DNA from: UBA4742 sp963785815
GTDB lineage: Bacteria > Actinomycetota > Acidimicrobiia > Acidimicrobiales > Acidimicrobilacustridaceae
Length of the DNA: 64,000 bases
NCBI GenBank assembly: GCA_963785815.1
Contig: CAWAWN010000001.1
Location: 1,178,001-1,242,000, forward strand
Direction of reading: 5' to 3'
Shown here: positions 17,681-26,353 of the stretch, one piece after another
Layout: every line of letters starts with the position of its first letter
Position numbering within the stretch: the stretch's first letter is position 1
Position numbers and translations under genes: made by a program
The notes under the pieces: model-generated
Database searches by the model: none
What the model saw: the letters and a program-made list of their open reading frames with translations, nothing else
What the model was told of the DNA's origin: nothing

Positions 17681-18576
17681 GCCCGGTCACCTCCACCGAT
17701 CACGTCCAGCTCGCGGTCCACGACCTCGGCGTGGCCGGCGGTTCGACGGCGCTGCACGACATCGGGACGTCCGATGGCGGCGACGCCCGCCCGGTGCTGC
17801 TGGTCCATGCCACCGGCTTCCACGGTTGGGTGTGGCAGCCCCTGGCCGCCCACCTGACCGGCTTCCACGCGGTGGCGCCGGACATGCGGGGCCACGGCGA
17901 CTCCACCGTGCCGACGGGTCGCGAGGCCGGGCGGGAGATGGGTTGGGACGGGTTCGCCGATGACGTGCTGGCCGTGGTCGAGGCCTGGGGGGTGGACGAC
18001 CTGGTGGGCGTCGGCCACTCCAAGGGCGGCGCCGCCCTCCTGCTGGCCGAGCAACGCCGGCCGGGCACCTTCCGGGCCCTGTGGCTCTACGAGCCGGTGG
18101 TGCTGCCCACCGGGGCGAGCTTCGGCGACGTCACCGGGACCGCCGAGCCCGACAACCCGCTGGCCGCAGCCGCCCTGCGCCGGCGGGCCACCTTCGCCTC
18201 CCGCCAGGCCGCCTACGACAACTACGCCTCGAAGCCGCCGCTCGACGTGCTCGATCCGGCCGCCCTGCACGCCTACGTCGACCACGGGTTCCGCGACCAG
18301 CCCGACGGCACGGTCGCGCTCAAGTGCCTCCCCGCGGTGGAGGCGGACGTGTTCCGCCAGGCCAGCCAGGCTGACGTGTTCGCCGGTCTGGGCCAGGTGA
18401 GGTGCCCGGTCACCATCGCCTGCGGCGCCGACCTGTTCGGCCCGGCCGCGTTCGCCCCGCAGGTCGCCGCGGCCCTGCCCGCCGGACGGCTGGAGACCTT
18501 CGACGACCTGGGCCACTTCGGGCCGCTGCAACGACCGGCCGAGATGGCCGCCGCCATCGTGTCCGACCTCGCCTGA
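17641..18576 (+). CDS. Alpha/beta hydrolase fold protein
   Basis: A 311-residue soluble alpha/beta hydrolase with the oxyanion region HATGFHGWVW, nucleophile elbow GHSKGG (Ser near residue 123) and a C-terminal LGHFGP containing the probable catalytic His. The GTG at 17641 lies 6 nt after CAGGAT, a one-off match to the leaderless promoter pattern seen elsewhere in the window, which supports this start even though it overlaps the upstream gene by 40 bases. Substrate unknown. Its stop is followed immediately by a copy of the dispersed repeat. Confidence 0.82.
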   Translation: MRAPNRRAARAPLSPVTSTDHVQLAVHDLGVAGGSTALHDIGTSDGGDARPVLLVHATGFHGWVWQPLAAHLTGFHAVAPDMRGHGDSTVPTGREAGREMGWDGFADDVLAVVEAWGVDDLVGVGHSKGGAALLLAEQRRPGTFRALWLYEPVVLPTGASFGDVTGTAEPDNPLAAAALRRRATFASRQAAYDNYASKPPLDVLDPAALHAYVDHGFRDQPDGTVALKCLPAVEADVFRQASQADVFAGLGQVRCPVTIACGADLFGPAAFAPQVAAALPAGRLETFDDLGHFGPLQRPAEMAAAIVSDLA

Positions 18577-18662
18577 GGCGGCGGAGCAGGGCGAAGCCGC
18601 TCGCACGATGGAACCCGGATGCCGAAGGCGCCCGCCAGGAGGCTTGCCGACCAGAGGGCCAG
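18577..18662 (+). repeat. Dispersed ~88-bp repeat, copy 1
   Basis: Begins directly after the hydrolase stop codon. It shares the shared core of the family: GGCGAAGCCGCT, then CCGGATGCCGAAGGCGCCCG and GGAGGCTTGCCGACC with only small changes. It contains no gene. Confidence 0.8.
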
Positions 18663-18688
18663 TCCACTTGGCTGTCGCACCCCCGGCG

Positions 18689-18694
18689 TAGGGT
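18689..18694 (+). promoter_or_regulatory. Leaderless -10 element, RecB-like nuclease
   Basis: TAGGGT exactly 6 nt before ATG 18701. No ribosome binding site lies between. Confidence 0.6.
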
Positions 18695-18700
18695 GAGGTC

Positions 18701-19519
18701 ATGGCCCTCGAGCTCCCCGCCACCCTCTCGCCGTCGAAGGTGTCGAGCTTCACCGACTGCGCCCTGGCCTTCCGCTTCTCGAGCATCGACCACCTGCCCG
18801 AGCCGCCGTCGGTCCCCGCCACCCGGGGAACCCTGGTGCACAGCGCCCTCGAGCGGCTCTTCGCCCTCCCGGCCGAGGCGCGCACGCTGCCCGCCGCCCT
18901 CACCGCCCTCGACCAGGCCGTCGACGCCATCCGCCAAGACCCCGACTTCACCGGTCTGGCGCTCGACCCGGCGGCCGAGGCCACCTTCGTCGACCAGGCC
19001 GAGCGGCTGGTTCGCCGCTACTTCGAGCTCGAAGACCCTCGGGCCATCACCCCCATCGGCATCGAGCTCAAGCTCGAGGTCGCCGTGGGCGGCGTGCGGT
19101 TGCGCGGCATCATCGACCGGCTCGAGCTCGACGAGTCGGGCCAGCTGGTCGTCACCGACTACAAGACCGGGCGGGTGCCCCGCCAGAACAACGAGCAGGG
19201 CAAGCTCGGCGGGGTGCACTTCTACGCCTTCCTGTGCGAGCGGCTCTTCGGCCAGCGTCCCGCCCGGGTGCAGCTGCTCTACCTCGACGAGCCGGTGGCA
19301 ATCGTGACCACGCCCACCGAGCAGTCCATCCGCGGACTCGAGCGCAAGGTCACCGCCATCTGGACCGCGGTCGAGCGGGCGTGCGCGGCCGAGGACTTCC
19401 GACCCAAGCCGTCCAAGCTGTGCGACTGGTGCGCCTTCCAGGCCTACTGCCCGGCCTTCGGCGGCAACCCGGCCGACGCCAAGGCACCCCAGGTCGATCT
19501 CGTAGCATCCGTGGGGTGA
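18701..19519 (+). CDS. RecB-family PD-(D/E)XK exonuclease with Fe-S cluster motif
   Basis: A 272-residue nuclease of the Cas4/AddB C-terminal type. The motif order is complete: an early Cys near residue 20 (FTDCALAF), the helix RGTLVHSALERLF, the Asp of GIIDRLEL, the VVTDYKTGR core (D and K), and a terminal Cys triad CDWCAFQAYC. Together these would hold a 4Fe-4S cluster. Stand-alone proteins of this type are common in actinobacteria and are presumed DNA repair exonucleases. No cas genes or CRISPR array are nearby. The stop overlaps the start of the PAP2 gene. Confidence 0.88.
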   Translation: MALELPATLSPSKVSSFTDCALAFRFSSIDHLPEPPSVPATRGTLVHSALERLFALPAEARTLPAALTALDQAVDAIRQDPDFTGLALDPAAEATFVDQAERLVRRYFELEDPRAITPIGIELKLEVAVGGVRLRGIIDRLELDESGQLVVTDYKTGRVPRQNNEQGKLGGVHFYAFLCERLFGQRPARVQLLYLDEPVAIVTTPTEQSIRGLERKVTAIWTAVERACAAEDFRPKPSKLCDWCAFQAYCPAFGGNPADAKAPQVDLVASVG

Positions 19520-20223
19520 CATCCCCCGCCGACGAGGCCGACGACGCCATCCCGGCGCCCCCGCCCGCCGAAGCGGCGGACCGGCCCGACGCGCTCGGCC
19601 GCTTGGGCGAGGCCTTCGAGTCGGCGACCGGAGCCCTGCCCCACCCCATCGAGCAGCTGGCGGCCCAGGGTCCCCACCAGGCCGAGCCGCCCCACGATCT
19701 CACCCTGGTGGCCCGCTTCGACGACGCCGTCGACCAGGCCTTCGACCTCCTGCGGGGCAACCCGATCGCCGATCGGGTCTTCTACGCGGCCACCGAGCTC
19801 GGCGACTTCGGGCTGATCTGGGTGCTCATCGGGGCCACCCAGGGCCTGCGCGGCGATCGCCAGCTGGCCCGGGCCGGGCGGCTGGCCGCCACCCTGGCCG
19901 TCGAGTCGGTGCTGGTCAACGGCGTCATCAAGTCGCTGTTCAAGCGGGAGCGTCCCGTCTCCCAGGAGCCTCGGCCCTACAAGATGCGCATGCCGCTGAC
20001 CACCAGCTTCCCCAGCGGCCACTCCAGCACCGCGGTGGTGGCCGCCATGCTGCTGTCCGAGGGCAACTCGTGGTGGCCGCTGTACGCGGGCGTGGCCGCC
20101 CTGGTGGCGTCGAGCCGCGTGTACGTGCGCATCCACCACGCCAGCGACGTGGTGGGGGGCCTGGCCACCGGGCTGGTCATCGGCACCGGGGCCCGCGCCG
20201 TGTGGCGGCGGGTGGGCCGCTGA
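19516..20223 (+). CDS. PAP2-superfamily membrane phosphatase
   Basis: A 235-residue phosphatase related to undecaprenyl-diphosphate and phosphatidic-acid phosphatases. All three catalytic motifs are visible: KSLFKRERP, PSGHSS, and SRVYVRIHHASD. The first 60-70 residues are an acidic, Pro-rich cytoplasmic extension before the membrane domain. The GTG start overlaps the nuclease stop (GTGA). A TAGCAT hexamer 7 nt upstream (19503-19508) could also give it its own leaderless transcript. It probably dephosphorylates a lipid phosphate in the membrane. Confidence 0.87.
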   Translation: MTSPADEADDAIPAPPPAEAADRPDALGRLGEAFESATGALPHPIEQLAAQGPHQAEPPHDLTLVARFDDAVDQAFDLLRGNPIADRVFYAATELGDFGLIWVLIGATQGLRGDRQLARAGRLAATLAVESVLVNGVIKSLFKRERPVSQEPRPYKMRMPLTTSFPSGHSSTAVVAAMLLSEGNSWWPLYAGVAALVASSRVYVRIHHASDVVGGLATGLVIGTGARAVWRRVGR

Positions 20224-20275
20224 GGCTCCGGCCGCCCCGGGGAATGCCGACCGCGGCCCCTGTGTTGTGTTCGGC

Positions 20276-20878
20276 ATGGCCTTGACCTTCGCCGTGACCT
20301 GGGACTATCGCTGTCCCTTCGCCCGCATCGCCCACGACCACGTGGTGACCGGGCTCGAGGCGGGCGCCGACTGGGACGTCACCTTCGTGCCCTTCTCGCT
20401 CGGCCAGGTGCACGTGGCCGAGGGCGAGACCGACATCTGGGAGCGTCCCCAGGACGACTCGGGCCTGCTGGCCCTGCAGGTCGGCGTGGTGGTGCGCGAC
20501 CAGCACCCCGACCAGTTCCTGGCCGTGCACCGGGGTCTGTTCGACGCCCGCCACCTGCGGGGCGCCAAGCTCGACGACCCTGATCTGGTTCGCGGCGTGC
20601 TCGACGACAACGGGGTCGACGGCGCCGCCGTGCTGGCCACCGTGGCCGAGGGTGCCGCCTTGGAGGTCGTGCGCAAGGAGCACGAGGCCATCGTGGCCAG
20701 CCACGACGTGTGGGGGGTGCCCACCTTCGTGGTCGGCCCGGCAGCCACCTTCGTCCGGCTCATGCACACCCCCGACGGCGACGGCGAGCTGGCCCGCACC
20801 TCGGTGGAGCGCATCATCGACCTCGTGAGCGGCTGGCCCGACCTGAACGAGTTCAAGCACACCAGCATCCCCCGGTAG
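20276..20878 (+). CDS. DsbA-family thioredoxin-fold protein
   Basis: A 200-residue DSBA-like protein (PF01323 type, as in FrnE/2-hydroxychromene-2-carboxylate isomerases). The usual N-terminal active site is reduced to a single Cys, YRCPFAR near residue 12, and the cis-Pro loop GVPTFVV is present. No signal peptide is visible, so it is cytoplasmic. A one-Cys site suggests a glutathione- or mycothiol-type S-transferase or isomerase instead of a disulfide oxidase (inference). The ATG at 20276 is chosen over the GTG three codons upstream. Confidence 0.8.
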   Translation: MALTFAVTWDYRCPFARIAHDHVVTGLEAGADWDVTFVPFSLGQVHVAEGETDIWERPQDDSGLLALQVGVVVRDQHPDQFLAVHRGLFDARHLRGAKLDDPDLVRGVLDDNGVDGAAVLATVAEGAALEVVRKEHEAIVASHDVWGVPTFVVGPAATFVRLMHTPDGDGELARTSVERIIDLVSGWPDLNEFKHTSIPR

Positions 20879-20899
20879 TCGCCGGTAGGTTGGGTCGCC

Positions 20900-22324
20900 A
20901 TGGCCACCGGTGAGGCGGAGGCGGCACGCCCGCCCCGTGAGTTGCTCGGCGAGTCGAGGATGTCCGACCTCGAAGCGCTGCTGTGGAACGTCGACAAGGA
21001 CCCGTACCTCAGCTCCAACTTCGGCAGCGTGACCCTGCTCGACCGCCCGCCCGACCTGGAGCGGTTCCGGCGTCGGATGCTGGTGGCGGTGTCCAACATC
21101 CCTCGGTTGCACCAGCGGGTCGTGCCCGCCCTGGGGCGCCTGGCCCCGCCGGCCTGGTGCGATGCACCCGACTTCGACATCCGTGCCCACGTGCGCCACC
21201 AGGCGCTGCCCGAGCCCGGGTCACTGCCCCAGCTGCTCGAGCTGGCCGCCCGGTTCGTGCAGGACCCCCTCGATCGCACCCGCCCGCTGTGGGAGTTCGT
21301 GGTGATCGACGGCTTGGCCGACGGGCGTGCCGCCCTGATCCAGAAGATGCACCACACCATCACCGACGGCGAAGGGGGCATCCGGCTGTCCGAGCAGTTC
21401 ATCGACCTGGTCCGCGACCGGCCCCTCGACGACGAGGTGGAGATCCCCCCCGCGGCCTCGGGCGGCGGCTCCCTGTTGGGCTCGGCCGGCGACACGCTGG
21501 CCCACACCTGGCGGCGCGGCGTCGGGGTGGCCAACCGCACGGTGGGCTTCACCGCCTCGACCGTCCGCCACCCCAGCCGAGCGATGGCTCTGGGCACCGA
21601 CGCGCTGGCCACCGGCCAGTCGGTGACCAGGCAGCTGACCGTCACCGATCACCACCACTCCCCGCTGTGGCACGAGCCGACCCTGAGCCGGGGTCTGGAG
21701 ATCATCGACATCCCCCTCGACGACGTCCGCCGGGCGGCCAAGGGGCTGGGGGGCAGCATCAACGACCTGTTCGTGACGGCCACCGCGGCGGGCGCCGGCC
21801 GCTACCACCGGGCCATGGGGGCCGAGGCCGACGAGCTGCGCATGGCGATGCCGGTGAGCACCCGCCAAGGCCGCTCGGCGGGTGGCAACAGCTTCGTGCC
21901 CACCAGGGTGCTCGTCCCCACCGGCGAGCTCGACCCGGCCAGCCGCTTCGGCCTGGTGCACGACGCCCTCAGCCGCACCAAGTCCGAACCTGCCATCGGC
22001 CTGGTGGCCGGGCTGGCCGGCGCCGCCAACCTGCTCCCGACCTCCGTGCTGGTGCGAGTCGCCCGCCAGCAGGCCGAGACGGTGGACTTCACCACCTCCA
22101 ACCTGCGCGCCGCCCCTTTCGACCTGTTCATCGCCGGGGCCCGGGTCGACGGCACCTATCCGATCGGGCCGTTGGCCGGCTCGGCGTTCAACCTGACCCT
22201 GATGTCCTACCGGGGCGTGCTGAACCTGGGTCTGCACGTGGACACCGGCATGGTCACCGAGCCGGGGCGACTGCGCGACGACATCGTCGAGTCGTTCGAC
22301 GAGTTGATCGCGGCCGGCTCGTAG
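20900..22324 (+). CDS. Wax ester synthase/diacylglycerol acyltransferase (WS/DGAT)
   Basis: A 474-residue WS/DGAT enzyme that transfers acyl groups from acyl-CoA to long-chain alcohols or diacylglycerol, forming storage lipid. The catalytic HHxxxDG motif is HHTITDG at residues 151-157. Further family signatures are PLWEFVVIDGL, the central INDLFVTA and the C-terminal NLTLMSYRGVLNLGLHVD. A TAGGTT hexamer lies 8 nt before the ATG. It fits with the lipid metabolism genes elsewhere in the window. Confidence 0.93.
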   Translation: MATGEAEAARPPRELLGESRMSDLEALLWNVDKDPYLSSNFGSVTLLDRPPDLERFRRRMLVAVSNIPRLHQRVVPALGRLAPPAWCDAPDFDIRAHVRHQALPEPGSLPQLLELAARFVQDPLDRTRPLWEFVVIDGLADGRAALIQKMHHTITDGEGGIRLSEQFIDLVRDRPLDDEVEIPPAASGGGSLLGSAGDTLAHTWRRGVGVANRTVGFTASTVRHPSRAMALGTDALATGQSVTRQLTVTDHHHSPLWHEPTLSRGLEIIDIPLDDVRRAAKGLGGSINDLFVTATAAGAGRYHRAMGAEADELRMAMPVSTRQGRSAGGNSFVPTRVLVPTGELDPASRFGLVHDALSRTKSEPAIGLVAGLAGAANLLPTSVLVRVARQQAETVDFTTSNLRAAPFDLFIAGARVDGTYPIGPLAGSAFNLTLMSYRGVLNLGLHVDTGMVTEPGRLRDDIVESFDELIAAGS

Positions 22325-22339
22325 GGCCCGCGGCCCGGA

Positions 22340-22534
22340 TCAGTTGGCCGCGGCTCCAGCACCGTCGAGCTCGGAGACCGGGAGCTCGGTGGTCGACAAC
22401 ACCATGCGCACGTCGAGCAGGAGGTCGGCGACTTCATCGGTGGAGACCAGCTCCCGATGCAGCATGTCGCCGAGGCCCTTGTCGATGATCACCAGAGCCT
22501 CGTTGATCACGTCGAGCTCATGGGTGTCGGTCAT
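22340..22534 (-). CDS. Small hypothetical protein
   Basis: A 64-residue acidic helical protein (MTDTHELDVINEALVIIDKGL at its start). The ATG is preceded by GGAGATCTG, a plausible ribosome binding site. It lies tail-to-tail with the WS/DGAT gene, 15 bases apart. The longer upstream frame looks non-coding. No function can be assigned. Confidence 0.55.
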   Translation of the reverse strand: MTDTHELDVINEALVIIDKGLGDMLHRELVSTDEVADLLLDVRMVLSTTELPVSELDGAGAAAN

Positions 22535-22731
22535 CAGATCTCCGATCTCAGGTTCGGGCCCGAACGCCCTCACTGACTCATTCAACCGTACCGGTGGGGC
22601 CGGATGTTCCGGATTTCGACGGATTCTGGGTCCAGCACGCTGGCCCCGCACGCACTGTAGCCATCGGCTGTGACAGGAAGGTTTCATCCGCATAAAGAGG
22701 GATGCGGTTCGCGGCCGCCCCGCCACGCCCC

Positions 22732-22737
22732 TACCCT
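22732..22737 (+). promoter_or_regulatory. Leaderless -10 element, Ser/Thr kinase
   Basis: TACCCT exactly 6 nt before GTG 22744. This spacing fixes the start at 22744 in preference to the upstream ATG at 22702. Confidence 0.6.
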
Positions 22738-22743
22738 GGCGCC

Positions 22744-24201
22744 GTGTCCTACTCGCTCATGCGTCGACTGGGTCGCGGCGGGATGGGGGTCGTCGACCTG
22801 GCCCTCGACCGGTCCGGTCGGCCGGTGGCCCTCAAGCGCCTGGCCCTGCGGGGCAGCGCCGACGAGATGGCCCGGGCCCGCCTGCGCATCCGCCGCGAGG
22901 CCGACGCGCTGGCCGCCCTCGACCACCCCCACATCGTGCCCCTGCTCGAGGTGGTGGACGAGGACGACGACGTGGTCCTGGTCATGCCCTACCTCTCGGG
23001 GGGGACCCTGGGCGAGCACGTGCGGGCCCGGGGGCCGATGCCCCCGGGCATGGTCGACCAGTTGGCCGACGCCCTGCTGGGTGCCCTGGCAGCAGCCCAC
23101 CGGGCCGGGATCGTCCACCGCGACATCAAGCCGGGCAACGTGCTGTTCGACGGCGACGGGCACCCGTACCTGACCGACTTCGGCGTGGCCACCATGCGGG
23201 GGGCGACCTCGGGGTTGACCGACACCGAGATGGTGATCGGCACCCCCGAGTACATGGCCCCCGAGCAGGCCCGGGGCGAGCGGGCCACCCCCGCCAGCGA
23301 CGTCTTCTCCCTCGGGGCCACCCTGCGCCACGCCGCGACCGGCGAACCACCGTACGGCCACGGTGACGCCCGGGTCGTGCTGCACCGGGCGGCGGCGGCC
23401 AAGATCGAGCCGCTTCCCCGCCACCTCCCCCGGGACCTGCGCCGGCGCCTCGAGCCCATGCTCGACCGCCGTCCCGAACGCCGCCCCACGGCGGCCGCGG
23501 CCCGGGGCTCGGCCGGCGACACCCGGATGCTGCGGGCTCGCCCCCGCCGCCAGGGGCGGGCCGCCGGCTCGCGCCTGTGGCCGGCGATGCTGGGCGTGCT
23601 GGCCGTGGCCGCGCTGGCCCTGGGGGCGACGGCGGCCGACCTGAGCCACGGTGGCGCCTCCCCGCGCCAGGCGGCGGACACCACCACGTCGCCCACCACC
23701 ACGGCTGCGCCCACCACCACCTGCGTGCCCCAGCCCTACCGTCCCTGCGGTGGCGCGGTGGCGCCGTTCACGGACGGCACGGCCTGCACCGACGAGCACG
23801 CCGACTACGACGGCAACCCCGTCAACGGCTGCGAGGCGGCGCCCGACGCGGTCGACGGCGAGACCTTCGACCAGACCATCCAGGCCAACCTGGTGCCCGC
23901 CACCGACGTCGACCGCTACCCCTTCCACCTGAGCCGCCACTTCCACCTGCTCTGCGACGGGTCGGCCAAGGTGACCCTCACCGCCCCGGCCGGGGTGTCC
24001 ATGCGCCTCGAGGTCCTCGACGCCACCACGGGCAAGGTGCTGGGCCAGGCCGTGAGCCGCGACGCCAAACCGGCCTCGGTGGCGCTGCGCCCCGACGACT
24101 GCTACGGCGGCCAAGGCGCCGACCTCGACGCCCAGGTGTCCTGGTCGGGCACCGCCCACAGCGGCGCCGACTACACGCTGTCGCGCTCCGGCTCGTACTG
24201 A
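22744..24201 (+). CDS. Transmembrane Ser/Thr protein kinase with Cys-containing sensor domain
   Basis: A 485-residue PknB-like receptor kinase. The kinase domain (about 1-260) has GRGGMG, the ATP-binding Lys K31 (VALK), the catalytic loop HRDIKPGN, DFG, and the APE-type MAPEQARGE. A single hydrophobic helix near residues 283-300 is followed by a Thr-rich linker. The extracellular domain of about 160 residues has no PASTA repeats but has paired Cys (CVPQPYRPC, ACTDEHADYDGNPVNGC). The last third is a beta-rich segment resembling pre-peptidase C-terminal domains. It probably senses an envelope signal; the ligand is unknown. Confidence 0.88.
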   Translation: MSYSLMRRLGRGGMGVVDLALDRSGRPVALKRLALRGSADEMARARLRIRREADALAALDHPHIVPLLEVVDEDDDVVLVMPYLSGGTLGEHVRARGPMPPGMVDQLADALLGALAAAHRAGIVHRDIKPGNVLFDGDGHPYLTDFGVATMRGATSGLTDTEMVIGTPEYMAPEQARGERATPASDVFSLGATLRHAATGEPPYGHGDARVVLHRAAAAKIEPLPRHLPRDLRRRLEPMLDRRPERRPTAAAARGSAGDTRMLRARPRRQGRAAGSRLWPAMLGVLAVAALALGATAADLSHGGASPRQAADTTTSPTTTAAPTTTCVPQPYRPCGGAVAPFTDGTACTDEHADYDGNPVNGCEAAPDAVDGETFDQTIQANLVPATDVDRYPFHLSRHFHLLCDGSAKVTLTAPAGVSMRLEVLDATTGKVLGQAVSRDAKPASVALRPDDCYGGQGADLDAQVSWSGTAHSGADYTLSRSGSY

Positions 24202-24211
24202 TGGCGGCCGG

Positions 24212-24217
24212 TAGGGT
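24212..24217 (+). promoter_or_regulatory. Leaderless -10 element, F420-type oxidoreductase
   Basis: TAGGGT exactly 6 nt before ATG 24224. Confidence 0.6.
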
Positions 24218-24223
24218 TCGACG

Positions 24224-25240
24224 ATGACCGCCGATGCGGCCCGGGACGACCTGGGTGTCACCTACGCCAGCCTCATGACCCTGGGCCTCGACACGGCCCT
24301 GCACACGGCCCGACTGGCCGAGGAGCTGGGCTACCGGTCGTTCTGGACGGCCGAGACCGTCGGTCCCGAGGCCTTCACGGTGCTGGCCGCGGCGGGGGCC
24401 GTGGCCCCGTCGCTGAGCCTGGGGACGGGCGTGCTGGCCCTCCAGCTGCGCACGCCTCCACTGGTGGCCATGTCCGGCGCCACCCTCCAGGCCCTGCACC
24501 CCGACCGCGACATCATCCTGGGCGTGGGCATCTCGTCGCCGGTGGTGGCGCAGCGCTGGCACGGCGCCCCCTACGGCGACCACCCGATGGCCCAGGTGCG
24601 CGAGTACCTCACCCTGCTGCGCCAGTGCCTGTCGGGCGAGTCGGTCACCTTCGACGGCGACCACTACCACGTCGACCGGTTCCGCCTCGGGGTCCGCCTG
24701 GGCGAGCGGCGACCCAAGATCGTGCTCGGCGCCCTCAACCCCCGCATGCTGGCGCTGGCCGGCGAGCTGGCCGACGGCGTGCTGTTGAACTACCTCCCGG
24801 CTTCCCACGTGGCCTGGTCGGTCGAGCAGGTGCGCAGGGGCGCGGCGGCCCGCACCGACGGCGGCCCGACCATCTACGCCTACGTCCACGCCGGGGTGGG
24901 CGACCGCGCCGACGGGGTCGAGCTGGCCCGGCGAGACCTGTTCTCCTACATCGTGGTCGACGCCTACGCCCGCAACTTCGAGCGCGCCGGCTTCGCCGAC
25001 GAGGTGGCCGAGGTCCGCGAGCACCACGCGGCGCGCGACCGCGAGGGGGCACTGGCTGCGGTGAGCGACCGCATGATCGACGCCATCGACGTGGTGGGTG
25101 ACGCCGACCTGGTGGCCGACACGGTGGACGCCTACGTCGCCGCCGGGGTCGACGTGCCGGTGCTCATGCCGCTGCCCTGGGGTCCCGACCGGGCTGCCGT
25201 GCTCGACGCCACGCTGCGGGCCGCGGCCCGGCGAGGCTAG
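24224..25240 (+). CDS. LLM-class F420-dependent oxidoreductase
   Basis: A 338-residue luciferase-like monooxygenase-fold protein of the F420-dependent type. Typical elements are LAEELGYRSFWTAE near the start, SLGTGVLALQLRTP, ILGVGISSPVVAQRWHG and GALNPRMLALAGELADGVLLN. These enzymes use reduced or oxidised coenzyme F420 on small organic substrates; the substrate is not predictable. It is transcribed from its own promoter and is followed by an SDR that may share the transcript. Confidence 0.9.
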   Translation: MTADAARDDLGVTYASLMTLGLDTALHTARLAEELGYRSFWTAETVGPEAFTVLAAAGAVAPSLSLGTGVLALQLRTPPLVAMSGATLQALHPDRDIILGVGISSPVVAQRWHGAPYGDHPMAQVREYLTLLRQCLSGESVTFDGDHYHVDRFRLGVRLGERRPKIVLGALNPRMLALAGELADGVLLNYLPASHVAWSVEQVRRGAAARTDGGPTIYAYVHAGVGDRADGVELARRDLFSYIVVDAYARNFERAGFADEVAEVREHHAARDREGALAAVSDRMIDAIDVVGDADLVADTVDAYVAAGVDVPVLMPLPWGPDRAAVLDATLRAAARRG

Positions 25241-25283
25241 GCACCCGACCCCGTCGTCGCCGTCTCGAGAAAGGCCAGCACCC

Positions 25284-26084
25284 ATGCAGATCGAGGACAA
25301 GGTCGTGGTGGTGACCGGCGCCGCCAGCGGCATCGGTCGAGGCCTGGCCCAGCGGTTCGCCCGCGAGGGGGCCCGAGCCCTGGTGGTGGTCGACCGAGAC
25401 GCGGCCGGCGCCCAGGCGCTGGTCGACGAGCTGGCCGCCGGCCCGGCCACCGCGGCGGTGGACATCCGGGCCCGCACCCTCGACGTGCGGGTCGAGGCCG
25501 AGCTGGTGGCCGCCATCGACGACACCGAGGACGAGCTCGGTCCCATCGACCTGTTCTGCTCCAACGCCGGCATCCTGGCCATCGGCGGGGCCGAGCTGCC
25601 CGACGACGAGTGGCGCCGCATCATCGACGTGAACCTCATGGCCCACGTGTACGCCGCCCGCCACCTGGTGCCCCGCATGCTGGAGCGAGGGGGCGGCTAC
25701 CTGCTCAACACCTGCTCGGCCGCCGGGTTGCTGACCCAGATCGGCTCGGCGCCCTACTCGGTGACCAAGCACGCCGCGCTGGGCTTCGCCGAATGGCTGG
25801 CCGTCACCTACGGTGACCGTGGCCTGAAGGTGTCGGCCCTGTGCCCCCAGGCCGTCGAGTCCAAGATGACGGCGGGCGTGGCCGGCGGTGGGGTGGCCGG
25901 CGTCGACGGCATGCTCACCCCCGAGCAGGTGGCCGACGCCGTGGTCGACGGGCTGTCCGACGAGCGCTTCCTGATCCTGCCCCACCCCGAGGTGGCCGAC
26001 TACTTCCGGCGCAAGGCCGCCGACTACGACCGCTGGATCGCCGGGATGCGCCGCCTCCAGGCTCGCTTCGGGATCGAGATGTGA
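25284..26084 (+). CDS. SDR-family oxidoreductase
   Basis: A 266-residue short-chain dehydrogenase with the cofactor motif TGAASGIGRG, an Asp at the end of beta-2 (VVDRD) suggesting NAD preference, SNAG, and the catalytic Ser plus YSVTK pair. The start has a GAGAAAGG site. The stop overlaps the next small gene by 4 bases (GTGA), so it heads a three-gene coupled run ending in Mug. Substrate unknown. Confidence 0.88.
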   Translation: MQIEDKVVVVTGAASGIGRGLAQRFAREGARALVVVDRDAAGAQALVDELAAGPATAAVDIRARTLDVRVEAELVAAIDDTEDELGPIDLFCSNAGILAIGGAELPDDEWRRIIDVNLMAHVYAARHLVPRMLERGGGYLLNTCSAAGLLTQIGSAPYSVTKHAALGFAEWLAVTYGDRGLKVSALCPQAVESKMTAGVAGGGVAGVDGMLTPEQVADAVVDGLSDERFLILPHPEVADYFRRKAADYDRWIAGMRRLQARFGIEM

Positions 26085-26353
26085 GCGGCGCACCCACCGC
26101 CGAGCTGGCCGAGCTGGGTCTGACCGCGGGTGATCGCGTGCGCTTCCGACGGGGGTCGACCGAGCGCTGGAAGGACGCGGTGGTGACCGGGCTGGAGCGC
26201 GACGGCAGCGTCGGCCTGGCCGACCGCAAGGGCGCGGCCCGGGCCATCGCCGTCGACCACATCGAGGTGCGCGTGGCCGGCCCGCGAGGCGGGCTCACCT
26301 GGGTCCCGCTGCCCGAGTGGGCCCAGCGCACCGAGCAGCTCCGCCTGCTGTGA
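26081..26353 (+). CDS. Small conserved hypothetical protein (SH3-like beta-barrel)
   Basis: A 90-residue basic protein (RVRFRRGSTERWKDAVVTGLE) with alternating strands suggestive of a small beta-barrel. It overlaps the SDR stop and the Mug start by 4 bases on each side, so translation of the three genes is coupled. Its position before a DNA glycosylase and its charge would allow nucleic-acid binding, but this is inference only. Confidence 0.7.
   Translation: MSGAPTAELAELGLTAGDRVRFRRGSTERWKDAVVTGLERDGSVGLADRKGAARAIAVDHIEVRVAGPRGGLTWVPLPEWAQRTEQLRLL

Noticed and set aside
15532..18984. A very long open frame on the minus strand (about 1150 codons) and others like it, such as 660-3218 on the minus strand
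   Set aside because: They lie antisense to well-supported genes, have no recognisable motifs and consist of Arg/Gly/His/Val-rich sequence typical of the shadow frame in very G+C-rich DNA.
18701..19519. RecB-like nuclease considered as Cas4
   Set aside because: It has the Cas4-like fold and Cys cluster, but it is paired with a PAP2 gene and there is no CRISPR array or other cas gene in the window.
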